This document shows positions 1 to 9,325 of a DNA stretch of 64,000 nucleotides, in pieces. Position 1 is the first letter of the stretch; each line of letters begins with the position of its first letter. The DNA comes from Schistocephalus solidus (taxonomy: Eukaryota; Platyhelminthes; Cestoda; Diphyllobothriidea; Diphyllobothriidae). The position numbers were made by a program, and so were the translations under genes. Location: the NCBI GenBank assembly GCA_017591395.1, contig WEDG01003259.1:1-64000 (forward strand), written 5' to 3'. The notes under the pieces are model-generated. The model was given only the letters and a program-made list of their open reading frames with translations, had not been told where the DNA came from and ran no database searches.

Positions 1-60
<60 letters not shown>
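1..60. repeat. (TA)n microsatellite
   Basis: Uninterrupted TA dinucleotide run at the left window edge, followed to about position 94 by a mixed TA/TG tract. It directly precedes a module C copy, and (TG)n tracts sit at this same position next to most module C copies in the window. Confidence 0.98.
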
Positions 61-63
<3 letters not shown>

Positions 64-92
64 AAACATATATATATATGTGTGTTTGTGTG

Positions 93-472
93 TAGTTGGA
101 ATGTGTCCCCTAAACGGGCCACGTGGTAGATGCGTTGGACCAAACAGGGGCCACATGAGGCACGGCAGGCGTTATTTGGGTTACGCTCCCCATAACAAAT
201 GCCGAACATGGAGGTGTGGTGGCACGCCTAGCGGCGGCTAGGGACTTAGGGGACCCAGCCGCGCCAGCCACCTGCGTCCTCTCCCGCCTCCGGTCTTCTT
301 GACTCTGTCTTGACACCGGACTCAGGTGGGGAGGAGGAGAGAGTGCGGTAGCTGCAGCGCAATTCTACTATCACTTTAAAACTAAATCACGCGCAAGTCA
401 CCGTCCCTGCTCCACTTTCCCATGGAGCATACGGTGGACATCGTCGGACTACGACGGTCGAACTGTCATGTA
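93..472 (+). mobile_element. Module C short interspersed element, plus orientation
   Basis: About 370-bp repeat starting near CCCCTAAACGGGCCACGTGG and ending GACGGTCGAACTGTC. The same unit recurs on the minus strand at 21.9-27.4 kb and on the plus strand near 19.4 and 42.7 kb. It is preceded by TA/TG repeats. Its second half (from GGTGTGGTGGCACGCC onward) matches the 3' half of module T2 in the tail of the endonuclease-RT-finger LINE, so it is probably a non-autonomous element sharing a LINE 3' end. It has no coding capacity. Confidence 0.8.
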
Positions 473-510
473 TGTAAGTTGGAATACGGGCATCCCAAGA
501 AGTAAAATTC

Positions 511-836
511 GAAGTAAAGAAGTTCTTTGGGAAACAATGAGTAACTTTATTATGTAAATTTTCGACGCTGGTTCCCCAGGTCGTCGTCAGACTTGTGGTA
601 AATGTGCAAAAAAACAGTTAAAAGTTAAAACATGTCGGAAAATCGATATTGCTGAATCAATCCTGCCAATAGCTGTCATTGTTGATGAACATCTTAATAT
701 GATTGGCTACCACCTTTTCCACTTGTCTTTGAGAGTATTGTACACGGAATCCAATTCGATGTGCCGATTAATGCACGAGTAATCAGAATAAATGGCCTCT
801 AAGAATTCCCTGGCCTCTCTTCGATTGGCAGAAGCA
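511..836 (-). mobile_element. Penelope-like element, 3' tail fragment (upstream tandem copy)
   Basis: This segment is a diverged second copy of the 837-1150 region: 690-836 aligns by eye with about 1000-1150 (shared ATTGGCT, TCCAATTCGAT, TTAATGCA and a CCTCTAAGAA/CCTTGAGGAA stretch) and 541-600 aligns with 860-920. It is therefore the 3' part of a 5'-truncated PLE lying head-to-tail with the longer copy. The endonuclease-coding part is mostly absent. A hammerhead-like core lies at its outer end. Confidence 0.7.
553..595 (-). ncRNA. Hammerhead-like ribozyme core in PLE tail (diverged)
   Basis: Minus-strand CTGACGA (584-590), helix II with complementary GAC/GTC and CTGG/CCAG arms around a GGAA loop, then GAAA (560-563) followed by ATTT. 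Helix I is weak, with about three pairs and an A-A mismatch. Hammerhead ribozymes are known in PLE terminal repeats. An extra C after the CTGANGA box makes this an imperfect match, so activity is doubtful. Confidence 0.5.
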
Positions 837-874
837 AGAAAGTTGAATACGTTCTATGGGAAATGGAGCTTTAT

Positions 875-919
875 TGCATAAATTTTCAACACCGGTTCTC
901 CGGGTCGTCATCAGACGCA
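875..919 (-). ncRNA. Hammerhead-like ribozyme core in PLE tail
   Basis: Read on the minus strand: helix I strand TGCGT (915-919), CTGATGA (908-914), helix II GAC-CCGG/CCGG-GTT around an AGAA loop with one bulged T, GAAA (887-884), a minimal AATT helix III, a cleavage triplet ending in T, then ATGCA (879-875) closing helix I with five pairs including one G-T. All conserved core bases are present. One extra C follows CTGATGA. PLE terminal repeats are known hosts of such motifs. Cleavage is untested. Confidence 0.65.
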
Positions 920-1110
920 GGCGGGTAGCAAATGTGACAAAAGCACTTAACATCGTAATTACGCGAAAAAAATTGATACTGGCGTGAGCATTGGCACCAT
1001 TAAGTGGCCGCCATGTGTATCAGCCTGTCCTGATTGGTTCTCGTTTCTTCCATTTCTCCTTGAGATTTCTGTACGCCGCATCCAACTCGATATGTATGTT
1101 AATGCATGAC

Positions 1111-1365
1111 TCAACTGAATTCATCGCCTTGAGGAACTCTCGACCTTTCTTGAAGGGACAGGCGGCGACAATCCGAGTGTTTATCCCAAGCGAAGGTGTG
1201 CCCGGTGTCTAGAGTATGCATAGCTGTTTGGGACAGATTGTCCCGCCTCTTTACTGCCAACTGATGTTCATAGATGCGTGTAGAGGCGGATTTGCCTGTC
1301 TGACCACAATACACGGCATCACATGCTTCACACGGGATCTTGTAGATGACTTCTTTCTTGTCCAA
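1111..1365 (-). pseudogene. GIY-YIG endonuclease domain of PLE
   Basis: An open segment of 84 codons translates to a GIY-YIG nuclease core: VIYKIPCEAC, then DAVYCGQTGKS, then STRIYEHQ, matching the N-terminal GIY/YIG strands and the following Arg/Glu-bearing helix of PLE endonucleases. In PLEs this domain nicks target DNA to prime reverse transcription. It sits downstream of the RT on the same strand, but stops and shifts in 1366-1700 separate the two. The start Met is incidental; the domain was once fused to the RT. No intact catalytic polypeptide can be produced. Confidence 0.8.
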
Positions 1366-1700
1366 ATAGTTGACACTATCCTTAGGATGGACAACTGGGT
1401 ACGCAAAGTAGTTGTTGGTTTGTGCGCCACATGAATTTGGTGCTTCCTTAGGTGTCTTTAGACGAGTTCAGACACATTGTTAATGCAAGGAAGGGCTCGC
1501 CATGTATTTATTTTTGGCGCCTCATTAGAACTATTGGGTTCCTTTTCTTTCGCCTTCTGTCCTTTCAAGTATCGGCGGACAAAATCCTTAGGGTACCCTT
1601 ACTGCGAAAATAATTCACACAAGTAATTCAGTTCGATTCGATAGCCCTCTTCGTTGGAGCAATGTGTTTTTGCTCGACTGAGTAGACTGTTGACAGCACT

Positions 1701-2354
1701 TCATTTGTGAGCGATCGGCTGATTGCTCTCATAAGGCAGAATAACTTCGGCATAAGTTTCCTTTCGATAAACCGATGTGCGTAGAGTTCCATCGGTCTTT
1801 CGTTGTACGAGAACATCCAGGAATGGGAGTTTATTGTAAACTTCCTTTTCGAGTGTGAATTGGATTCCCGGGATTGTGGAGTTGATGGTGTGAGGGAGCA
1901 TTTCCAGTTGGTCCTTTTACACGACGACAAATGTGTCGTCTACATAACGTAGCCATAATTTAGGATTAACTAACGGAAGAGCCATGGCCTCGAGTTTCTG
2001 CATTGCGATTTCGGTGAGAAAATCAGAGATGGGTGACCCCATTGGAGCTCCTTTCAGTTGCTTATAGCATTTTTGGTCGAATGAAAAGTTAGTTTCTAAA
2101 CAAAGGTCCATGAGTTCGAGTACGGCCGCTGCTGTAACATCCGTATCGTAGGACAACAGAAGTTCCTTTGTGTATTGTTTTGTTAGTGTTAACGGTATAG
2201 ACGTGAAGAGGGAAAGAACATCGAACGAGACCATTATTTCATCTGTGAAGATTGTGGCTCCTTTTAATTTCTTTAGAAACTCCGTTGAATTCTCCTTTGA
2301 GGTTTCACAATCCTTCGTTAGCGGATGAAGCTTTTGGAATAACCATTTGGACAT
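1701..2354 (-). pseudogene. PLE reverse transcriptase, palm and thumb part
   Basis: One reading frame holds VSFDVLSLFTSIPL (motif A, with the first catalytic Asp), GAPMGSPIS (motif B) and LWLRYVDDTFVVV (motif C with the YVDD box). A single TAA at 1917-1919 interrupts it immediately after motif C; the frame continues with the usual PLE segment KDQLEMLPHTINS and NKLPFLDVLV. It stops near 1701, after which only scrambled frames lead to the endonuclease. Motif order and the YVDD box identify a PLE RT, not LINE or LTR. Pseudogene beyond doubt. Confidence 0.88.
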
Positions 2355-2377
2355 TTATAGTTGGGCGCACCGATCAA

Positions 2378-2935
2378 TTACACTAAAGTTCGCAGTGGAA
2401 CTTCAGTTTTGTGGACTTTGGGCAGTCCATAAATCTTCGCGATGGTTGGTTCAGTTTGTCGCAGGGATTTAGCAATATTTTCTGACAGTTGCTTCTTCCC
2501 TGTGAGACGTTTCAACACCTTATCAATATATAAATTCTGTGTATTTGAAGGGTCCGCAGAGAGTGGTTCGTAGGTGGATCCATCTTCTAACAATGACATC
2601 ATCTTCTCATTGTAGTCTATTATGTTCAAAACCGCAATTGCGCCTCCTTTGTCCGCGGGGAGAATGATAACATCGTTGTCAGTTTTAAGACCTTTTAACG
2701 CTTTCCTTTCTTCATGTGATAGTACTGAAAAATGTTTCTGGTCTTTTAAGGCTTGTATGGTACTATTTCGTATGGTAAACCGTTCATCTTCTGAGAGGTT
2801 CACAGTCGATATGATAAATTTCAAGCTTGCACGAAACCCCAAATTGTTTGAGTCAGAAAGATTGTATTTTAGACCTTTTGAAAGCACACTCTCTTCCGTT
2901 GTCGTGAGTATATATATATATATATATGAAAGTGT
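2378..2935 (-). pseudogene. PLE reverse transcriptase, N-terminal fingers part
   Basis: The upstream piece of the same RT shows the PLE hallmarks DVIILPADKGGAIAVLN and IYGLPKVHKTEVPLR. An in-frame TAA (2378-2380) follows PLRTLV, and a one-base shift near 2354 moves to the frame of the palm segment. On the 5' side the frame runs into a TA microsatellite (2908-2928), giving an artificial IYIYIY start, so the native N-terminus is missing. About 60-100 residues would be expected before this point in the family. Confidence 0.85.
2908..2928. repeat. (TA)n microsatellite at PLE/short-element junction
   Basis: Short TA run exactly where the PLE coding sequence ends and the tRNA-derived elements begin. 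A second TA tract lies at about 3500-3511 on the far side of those elements. Confidence 0.85.
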
Positions 2936-3065
2936 GTTGCTCAACGATCTGCTAAAGGAACATGCATGTTCCGTTGTGCCCTGGAGCTCAGACTAGAGCC
3001 CTCGCAGGCGGTCGCATAGCGACATATAGCATATGTTGATAAAGTGGAACCGACAAAGACAAGGG

Positions 3066-3112
3066 TGACCGGAATGGCCATTTCTGGCTTATAAGCCGTC
3101 ATCAGCCAGTGA
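3066..3112 (-). ncRNA. Hammerhead-like core in short element
   Basis: Minus-strand helix I ACTGG, CTGATGA (3105-3099), palindromic helix II GGCTTATAAGCC, GAAA, helix III ATGG/CCAT, T at the cleavage position, then CCGGT closing helix I through a G-T pair. All core bases are present. Helix II is flanked by a C-A mismatch. Confidence 0.6.
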
Positions 3113-3131
3113 TACCCAATCCCAAGTGTGG

Positions 3132-3200
3132 CACACCTGTGATTCGAACCCGCGACCTTTGGTAATTGAGTCGAACGCTCTACCATTGAGCCACGGGCTC
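3132..3200 (-). promoter_or_regulatory. tRNA-like head with internal Pol III promoter boxes
   Basis: Minus strand reads GTGGCTCAATGGTAGAGC (A-box and D-arm like) and GGTCGCGGGTTCGAATC (B-box and T-arm like), spaced as in a tRNA. It is a SINE-type head, not a functional tRNA gene: no convincing anticodon arm or paired acceptor stem. Confidence 0.75.
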
Positions 3201-3234
3201 GTTGTTTTTGTCGGTTGTGATCGGGTATATGAGG

Positions 3235-3515
3235 ATAGTGTGTTGCTCACCGATCTGTTTAAGGAACATTTTTGTTTCGTACTGCCCTGGATCTCAGACT
3301 AGAGCCCTTGCAGGCGGTCCCAGGTGTGCCACACTTGGGATTGGATATGACTGGCTGATGATGGCTAATAAGCAAGAAATGGCCATTCTGGTCTCCCTTG
3401 CCTTTGTCAGTTCAACTTTTTTTACCTATTCTACATGTCGCTATGCGACCGCCTGCGAGGGCACTAGTCTGAGCTCCAGGGCACAACGGAACAAAAATGT
3501 ATATATATATATTTG
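3235..3515 (+). mobile_element. tRNA-derived hammerhead element, plus copy lacking its head
   Basis: Starts with the distal part of a unit (3239-3315, a direct repeat of 2936-3003), then jumps straight to CCAGGTGTGCCACACTTGGG and the hammerhead region, so the tRNA-like head is deleted. The end (3436-3494) is an inverted copy of 2953-3025. The locus therefore holds both direct and inverted repeats of the family. Confidence 0.8.
3349..3393 (+). ncRNA. Hammerhead-like core in short element
   Basis: GACTGG (3349-3354), CTGATGA (3355-3361), helix II GGCT/AGC with one mismatch, GAAA (3376-3379), ATGG/CCAT, T, then CTGGTC (3388-3393). Helix I stays fully paired through G-T wobbles although the 3' strand differs from other copies. 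Confidence 0.55.
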
Positions 3516-3569
3516 GATAGGTGGTTGCATACTTTGAAAGGGGCACGTAAAAGGTCTCCTATATATAGC

Positions 3570-3640
3570 GAAATCTCTTCCGAAAAGATAACTTTACTTC
3601 AAGCTGGTCGTCAGACGAAAGTAAAAGTGAGATGTTGGAT
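3570..3640 (-). repeat. Possible PLE 5' terminal-repeat remnant
   Basis: Minus strand contains CGTCTGACGACCAGC followed by GAAGTAAAGTTATC, resembling the PLE tail sequence at 541-595 with the helix II loop deleted. Position and orientation fit the upstream terminal repeat of the PLE, but the match is short. Confidence 0.35.
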
Positions 3641-6600
3641 TGTCACGCTTGCGTATAGAGGACAGACAGGGAGATAGTCAAATGATCTTGCGTGGTAAGT
3701 GGGGGTGCATCGTGATTTACTGACTGCGAGAGGTGCAGTGAGTCTTAGCTATGGCTCACTGTGGCATAGGAGGAGGTAGTGTTAGGTCAGCACATCTGGG
3801 CAGCTACTGTTTTTAAGGTGTGGGCCGCAGTTTTACAGACAGGTGGTCAGGAAGCAGATTGTTCAAAGGCTGACATCATGGCGTGCCTGAAATATTCTGA
3901 GGTTAAACTACCCGAGAATCAATCTTATAACCCAAATCAAGTAATTTATTCGAATCCAAAAGATATTTCTTAATTTCGGTTGACTTCCAAATATCTTATT
4001 GCCTTCATCCGCCTTCGTGAAAGATGAGGGGTAGAAAGGGCAAATTCATGGCCAGAATTAAAGTTTGGCAGACTTTTCAAAACCCCCATGCTCCCATTAT
4101 TATCATTATAATCAAAGAGTTGCTTTGGCTTTTCCTGCCTGTCCTGGTTCAAGCAAACCTGTCGCCTGCCCCGTGTAAAAGCCCAGCTAAATGCACGTGT
4201 TTTGGCCAGTTCATATGCCACTGACTGGCTTTGAACTCCCCAACGTCAACCACTGGTAGACGTCCATACCTTGTTTCCTCTTTGCAACCGTCTCAGTTGC
4301 ATCCAGCTGGGCCTGTTCATTAGAACCCACCGTTCGTCAGCTAATGAACACCTGTGCGGTCTCATGACAACGTCGGTGAGGTAGTTTGACTCGTTGACCA
4401 TGTGAATTCCGCTAGACTCCTCCTGTTTTTTCTTCGTCGGCATCAGTTTCTGCTGCCGCTCTTGCGAGAAATGCCTTGCCAGTCCGGCTGGCCCTGATTT
4501 GAGCCTTGTGCGCAGATCTTGGTACGTGGGAGTTAGGTTAATACTTTGGCTAGCGGTGCCAGCGTGCACCCGTATGACCAGTATCTCAGTTGCCTGGCCA
4601 ATCACCCAAGCACAACTGGAATTTTCTGCACTAATGCCTTGTCACAAACGTTTTACCTAAATGTTTCAGATGTTGTCCGCTTATGAACCATAACCTCTGC
4701 TAAAGAACGACAGCAGAGCCCAAGAACAGAATGTTGATGCAAGTTTCTCACCTTCATTTTGTACAGAACAGTGAATGAGCTAGAACCCTCAGTGCCACCT
4801 CACGTGTTACGCAATTATGAACACTTTGATAAATTTAGCCGTCCTCCTCTGATGGTGTCCTCGTTTTCTTCGCCATCTCACATAACAATACCTAGCACTA
4901 ATGACACTAATTTCAGCACAAGAGATGCGTCCTTCGATTCGGCTATCTGTAGGTGTGCGGCAAGATATATCGTCCTAACTGCTCCAAGTAAAAACCTGCA
5001 TGACGATTTCCGAAGCAAAATATTCACAATTTCTGGGAATACAGAGGATGGTGAATATCGTTACTGTTTCCATTGACAATAGACGTTGGCTGCTATTCGT
5101 TAATAAGACCCAATACTGGATGAGACCGGAACACCACTGGATAGGTAAGGAATCATATGCGTTTTCGACTTAGGATGCTTTGATTGTACTTGGTCTCAAT
5201 GCTGCACGTCCCTAGTGATTGAAGTATCATGTGAATTAGAAGCAAATTTTGGTTTTGGTTGCCCGATACCTCTAAAGTTCCTGTTAAAAGGAACGCAAAA
5301 TAGAATACAGTGCAGCTTAAGTGAAGGGTTTTGATAAAGCCCTATATGGATTCTCATTTCATCCAAAAAGACTCGGAAAATCCGTACTGGGGTCAATGTT
5401 ATGAGTTGAAACGCTAAATAGTAGTATAATTAGCAGAAGAAAATGTGTTGAATTTATTAGAAGCATTTCGCTAAGAAACAAGTAGAATTTGAAAGATGGC
5501 TCAAGGCATTGCTTGAGGGTGAAAAAAAGCCACATTATATGACCTGATTCATGCACTATGTTGTCGAAATTGGAGGGAGTAATTTGGCCTGCATTTCTTC
5601 TTGTTATTTTGGTTTGTTGAGTAGATTTCAGGTTCATAAACGAAAACTGCATTTTCAATCTTAATAACTGGCGGACAACAGGCAGGCTTTGGGCAAAATC
5701 TGAGGGCAAGAAATTTTCTATGAAATTTATTATCACAGAAACCAATGAGGTTTTTTGTGGGTTATGCTATAAAGGCATAGAAATATGAGCAAGAAATGAT
5801 TTGAATAAATTCCTTAGAGAAACAAAATTCTGATCTTAATTAAATGTTAATCGGAGGAAGGCAATTTCAAGGAATCGTTTTGTTTTCCAGACAACAAATC
5901 TGGATCATAAACAAACCCGTTCAAGATACTGTGTAGGTAAACCCCAGAATGGGCATTAAAGTAAGTAAATATATCGAAAATGGCTGCAATATAAAGCTAA
6001 AATTGAGTTCTTCATTTTGCGCCAAAAAGTTCACTTATTTTCAGGAAATTCACAAAACCGATCACATTTCCACATTTTTAACTTTAATTTACCTTGACAT
6101 AAAGAACATTCGGCATATAGTCGCCAGTTTTATATCTAATTAAAAAACTATTAAAAAAAGGTTATGTATCATTCGATGTTTTTACTTGATCTAAGGCGTA
6201 TTTATTTCCGACTTTTATTTATTTTTCTCGACAACGACTTTTTATGCTCGGGCAAATCTACAAATATGACACTCACGGCTAGCTGCATTAGAAAGAATGT
6301 GTAAAATAATTTTAAGATACAGGTTATTTTAAAGGTTTTCATTTAAACGTAAAACCGAATCTAAATGTATAGTCAATCGATTGAAAAGACTGAAAGTCAT
6401 GAAGTATTCGCGGGTACTTCACAGGCAACCTGATACTTAGTGCAATCCAATATCACAAATACCAATAAATACATTTGTCTAAAAGTAATATCTCTTAATA
6501 TACGCAAAATAATATGTTAAGTATTTCAACTGAAAATTCTATGTTACTTAATTAGTCACGGTTGCAACGATTTATGACAGATTTGAAATATGCCGTTTTT

Positions 6601-8924
6601 GAATTTGCATCTCTTAAAATAGTAACATTACTTTTCATATATACAGCATCTTTTAAATTTACATATGATTATTCGTTATTTTAAAGATTTCTCACTTTTG
6701 TGGATGCCATTTTGTGAGGAATTAACAATCTTTGAAAATTTGCCACACACTGTCAGTTGTCCTCAGACAGTCTACTTTAGTATGTGATGTAGCGCGGTAA
6801 ATGAGCGTTACTTCACACAGAATCTCTAGACATTCGAAAGGTGGCATACATTTGTTTATCAAAGTTCCTTTTAAGTAAAAAAACGATCTTCGGTGAAACG
6901 GAAAGAGAAACAAAAATAGAGCTAGAATTTGTTTTATAAAATATTTGAAAACCACAATATTTTTTTGTTTGTTTTATCTGGAGTATATTCAGATATATAA
7001 GGTTATTGAAAATAAGAAGTAAGCAGCATAACACATATATAGGCATTTTTACCGAGTGTTGTTTTTGCATGTGGCCAAAAAAGCTCAGTCAAAAGACCGC
7101 TTTCTATTTTGACCAAAACATTTTGTGGATGATAACCAGTCTTCCAAGGTTACCCAAGTAATTCCTTCTAAGTGAAAACACGTTTCGGACTTTCGATTAT
7201 GACTACATGAGATAGGCCAGATGAGAATTTACTACAAATGACCCAGGGCAAGTTATAGAATATTATTTCCCTTAAAACTACCTACCCATAAATATGAGCA
7301 TTTTTGCTGAAAAAACCGGAAACGTAATTTGGTTGAGAATGAGGACTTTGCTGCCCGCTGTTCGAGTTGCCTAGGCTGTGTTATCTAAATTTGGTCATCA
7401 CGTTTCATTACCGCTAGGATGAAATAGACCCGCCCCCAATTCAGCTTCCACTTTCCCTGAATGCTAATCTCACGTCCGTAAACGCCTAGTATTTTATTGG
7501 AGCGATCTATCTACCAGGTAACAAAAACTGTGCTGGAGAGATGTTTATCTAATCTGGAAAGTTGAAGGAGCAGACGCCATTTAGCAAACGTGCCGTACGG
7601 TTATATGAATTGTTCTCAAGCAGCGTTGCATATTTGCACAGCCTGTGCCTACCTCATTCTTTTGATCATTAAGTTGTTTTTTTGGTAAGTGCCGCTTATT
7701 TTTATTACGCATGTTTTAGGTAAGAGAAAACACACGGTGCACTTCTTGCAGGGATCTTAGTTATGCGAAAAGCCTTAATTTACGAAAGGTTGGTAATCAG
7801 TTGCGAACTGGCATTGCAGCATATACCAAAGCTTTGAAATAATCCTAAAAAGACATGTGCGAATTTAAAACTTAAATAAATGTGAAAATTAATATAATTT
7901 CGTCTAGCAATACCAGGTTTGAAAAAGGCAGCATATTGCAAAAACGTGATTAATCGCAGTACCTCAAACAAATATATTTTATAGCAAATTTCCTGTTGCA
8001 ATCGGAAACATGCGGTTTTGTGCATTATAAGAGAACTTATTCTTCGCCCAATTTTCTTATAGGAGTTACAATTCGTGCCAGAGGATTTCACGATTGTCGG
8101 TGTTTAAATCGATTGGACATAAACTTCCATTATGTACCGTGAGTTTATCAAAATCTTTACAATAAGATAGTTGTTAAAAGTATTGCCAAAGTATTGAAAT
8201 AAAAATATTCCTTATAATGCCGAAAGCGGTTTGCATCATATTTCTATATTCACCAAAATAGGAAAAGATAAAGATGAATGTTCCTAGCAGTCTAACGTTT
8301 AATTTGAATCAATTGAAATACTGTCTATAATAATTATTTTATTTCGAAAACTCTTTAATTAGATAAAAAAACTGGCGAAAATATGTGGACACTACCTTTT
8401 TACAAGGTCAAATCAAGGTGAAATCGTGGACGTTTTGCCCGTTTTATTGGCTTCCAAAAATAAGAGATAAATATTCTGTTTAAAAGGAAAATACTAACCT
8501 TTCGTTTAATATGTCAGCGTTAATTTACTATACTTGTTTACTTTAGGGCAAAAGCATATCCGATTGGCCGAATAAATACTAAGATTTTGCGTAAATTGCA
8601 AACCCTCTGCCTGTTGCATGTTTCTAATACAACAAAAAGTTTTTTGTCTGTGCATCCACTTCGACAATAATATATATGTATTTTTGTTTACGGTTCAAAT
8701 GTTCAGCGTAGTAAAACAAAGCACGGCTAATCGAGTTTTTCCGTGCGTTTTGTGACGAAATAATACTTTTCAAAGCTGAAATCATCGCTATTTTCTGAAG
8801 GTCATGTGATTGCTTACACTTGCCTTCACCGGATATCCATTGAATCAAAGTCAAAATTTCTGGTTCGAAGAGGGCTTTATTTGAAACCTATGGTTCTACC
8901 TTATCATCATATTCTCCAATCCAC
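3641..8924. other. AT-rich intergenic sequence without supported genes
   Basis: Contains several open frames of 60-130 codons (for example 4246-4605 minus, 4759-5076 plus, 5359-5745 minus), none with a recognisable domain, codon pattern or neighbours supporting a gene. No RNA gene or repeat family recognised. Short introns or host exons cannot be excluded by eye. Confidence 0.6.
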
Positions 8925-9122
8925 AACCCAGGATTGGGTATGACTGGCTGATTAACGGCTTATAAGTCAGAAATGGCCATTCCGGTTACCCTCTATCTTT
9001 TTCGGTTCCACCTTATCATTATATTCCCCAAGTTGCTATGCGACTGGCTGTTAGGGCTGTAAAGAGCATACCAGGGACCCAACGAAAAACACCTGTTCCT
9101 TAGCCAGATCGGTGAAAATCTC
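8925..9122 (+). mobile_element. tRNA-derived hammerhead element, left partial unit of a dimer
   Basis: Begins at the hammerhead region (CTGATTA at 8948, so the core is mutated) and runs through the CTTTTTCGG motif and the distal part to the next unit. The distance from GACTGG at 8943 to GACTGG at 9255 is about 312 bp, the array period, so this locus is a tandem dimer whose first head is missing. Confidence 0.8.
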
Positions 9123-9166
9123 ACGATCATAATTCGTATTCCCGATTGCAAACCGACAAAACAACG

Positions 9167-9232
9167 GACTCGTGGCTCAATGGTAGAGTGTTACACTCAA
9201 TGACCAAAGGTCGCGGGTTCGAATCCCAGGTG
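9167..9232 (+). promoter_or_regulatory. tRNA-like head with A- and B-box-like sequences
   Basis: TGGCTCAATGG (9173-9183) matches the A box and GGGTTCGAATCCC (9215-9227) is a near-perfect B box with a paired T-arm. Spacing fits a tRNA ancestor. It would be expected to promote Pol III transcription of the element if active. Confidence 0.8.
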
Positions 9233-9254
9233 TTCCACACTTGGGATTGGGTAT

Positions 9255-9299
9255 GACTGGCTGATGACGGCTTATAAGCCAGAAATGGCCATTCCAGTC
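9255..9299 (+). ncRNA. Hammerhead-like ribozyme core, best-conserved copy
   Basis: Helix I GACTGG (9255-9260) pairs perfectly with CCAGTC (9294-9299). Between them: CTGATGA (9261-9267), helix II GGCT-TATA-AGCC, GAAA (9282-9285), helix III ATGG/CCAT with no loop, and T at the cleavage position after CCAT. This is the type I layout. Deviations from the classical fold are a C-A mismatch at the base of helix II and a helix III too short to close alone, as in natural minimal hammerheads that act as dimers. Activity is inferred. Confidence 0.7.
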
Positions 9300-9325
9300 T
9301 CCCTTGTCTTTGTCGGTTCCATATT

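Larger units (their letters stand above)
2936..3234 (-). mobile_element. tRNA-derived hammerhead element (309-bp family), minus copy
   Basis: Full-length or near full-length member of the family that forms the array at 57.6-64 kb. It has a tRNA-like head at 3132-3200, a hammerhead-like core at 3112-3066, the CCTTGTCTTTGTCGG motif, and a distal part ending at CTCAACGATC. It lies back to back with a second, plus-strand copy. No coding capacity. Confidence 0.85.
837..3640 (-). mobile_element. Penelope-like retroelement with RT and GIY-YIG endonuclease, degraded
   Basis: Minus-strand PLE: RT fragments (2935-1701), then a GIY-YIG endonuclease (1365-1111), then a tail with a hammerhead-like core (919-875). 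This is the standard PLE order. The RT N-terminus is cut near 2908-2928 by a short TA microsatellite, beyond which lie two oppositely oriented tRNA-derived elements (2936-3515). A possible remnant of the 5' terminal repeat follows at about 3570-3640. In-frame stops and frameshifts throughout show it is dead. PLEs encode a telomerase-related RT that primes at nicked ends. Confidence 0.85.
9123..9325 (+). mobile_element. tRNA-derived hammerhead element, right unit of a dimer
   Basis: Holds the best dispersed copy in the window: linker CCCGATTGCAAACCGACAAAACAA, in two parts CCCGATTGCAAACC and GACAAAACAA, then the tRNA-like head (9167-9232) and a complete hammerhead core (9255-9299). The copy ends shortly after TGTCTTTGTCGG, so its distal part is absent. 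Confidence 0.85.

Noticed and set aside
5359..5745. 128-codon minus-strand frame with hydrophobic stretches
   Set aside because: No domain, no start context or neighbours; this length is expected by chance in AT-rich sequence this long.
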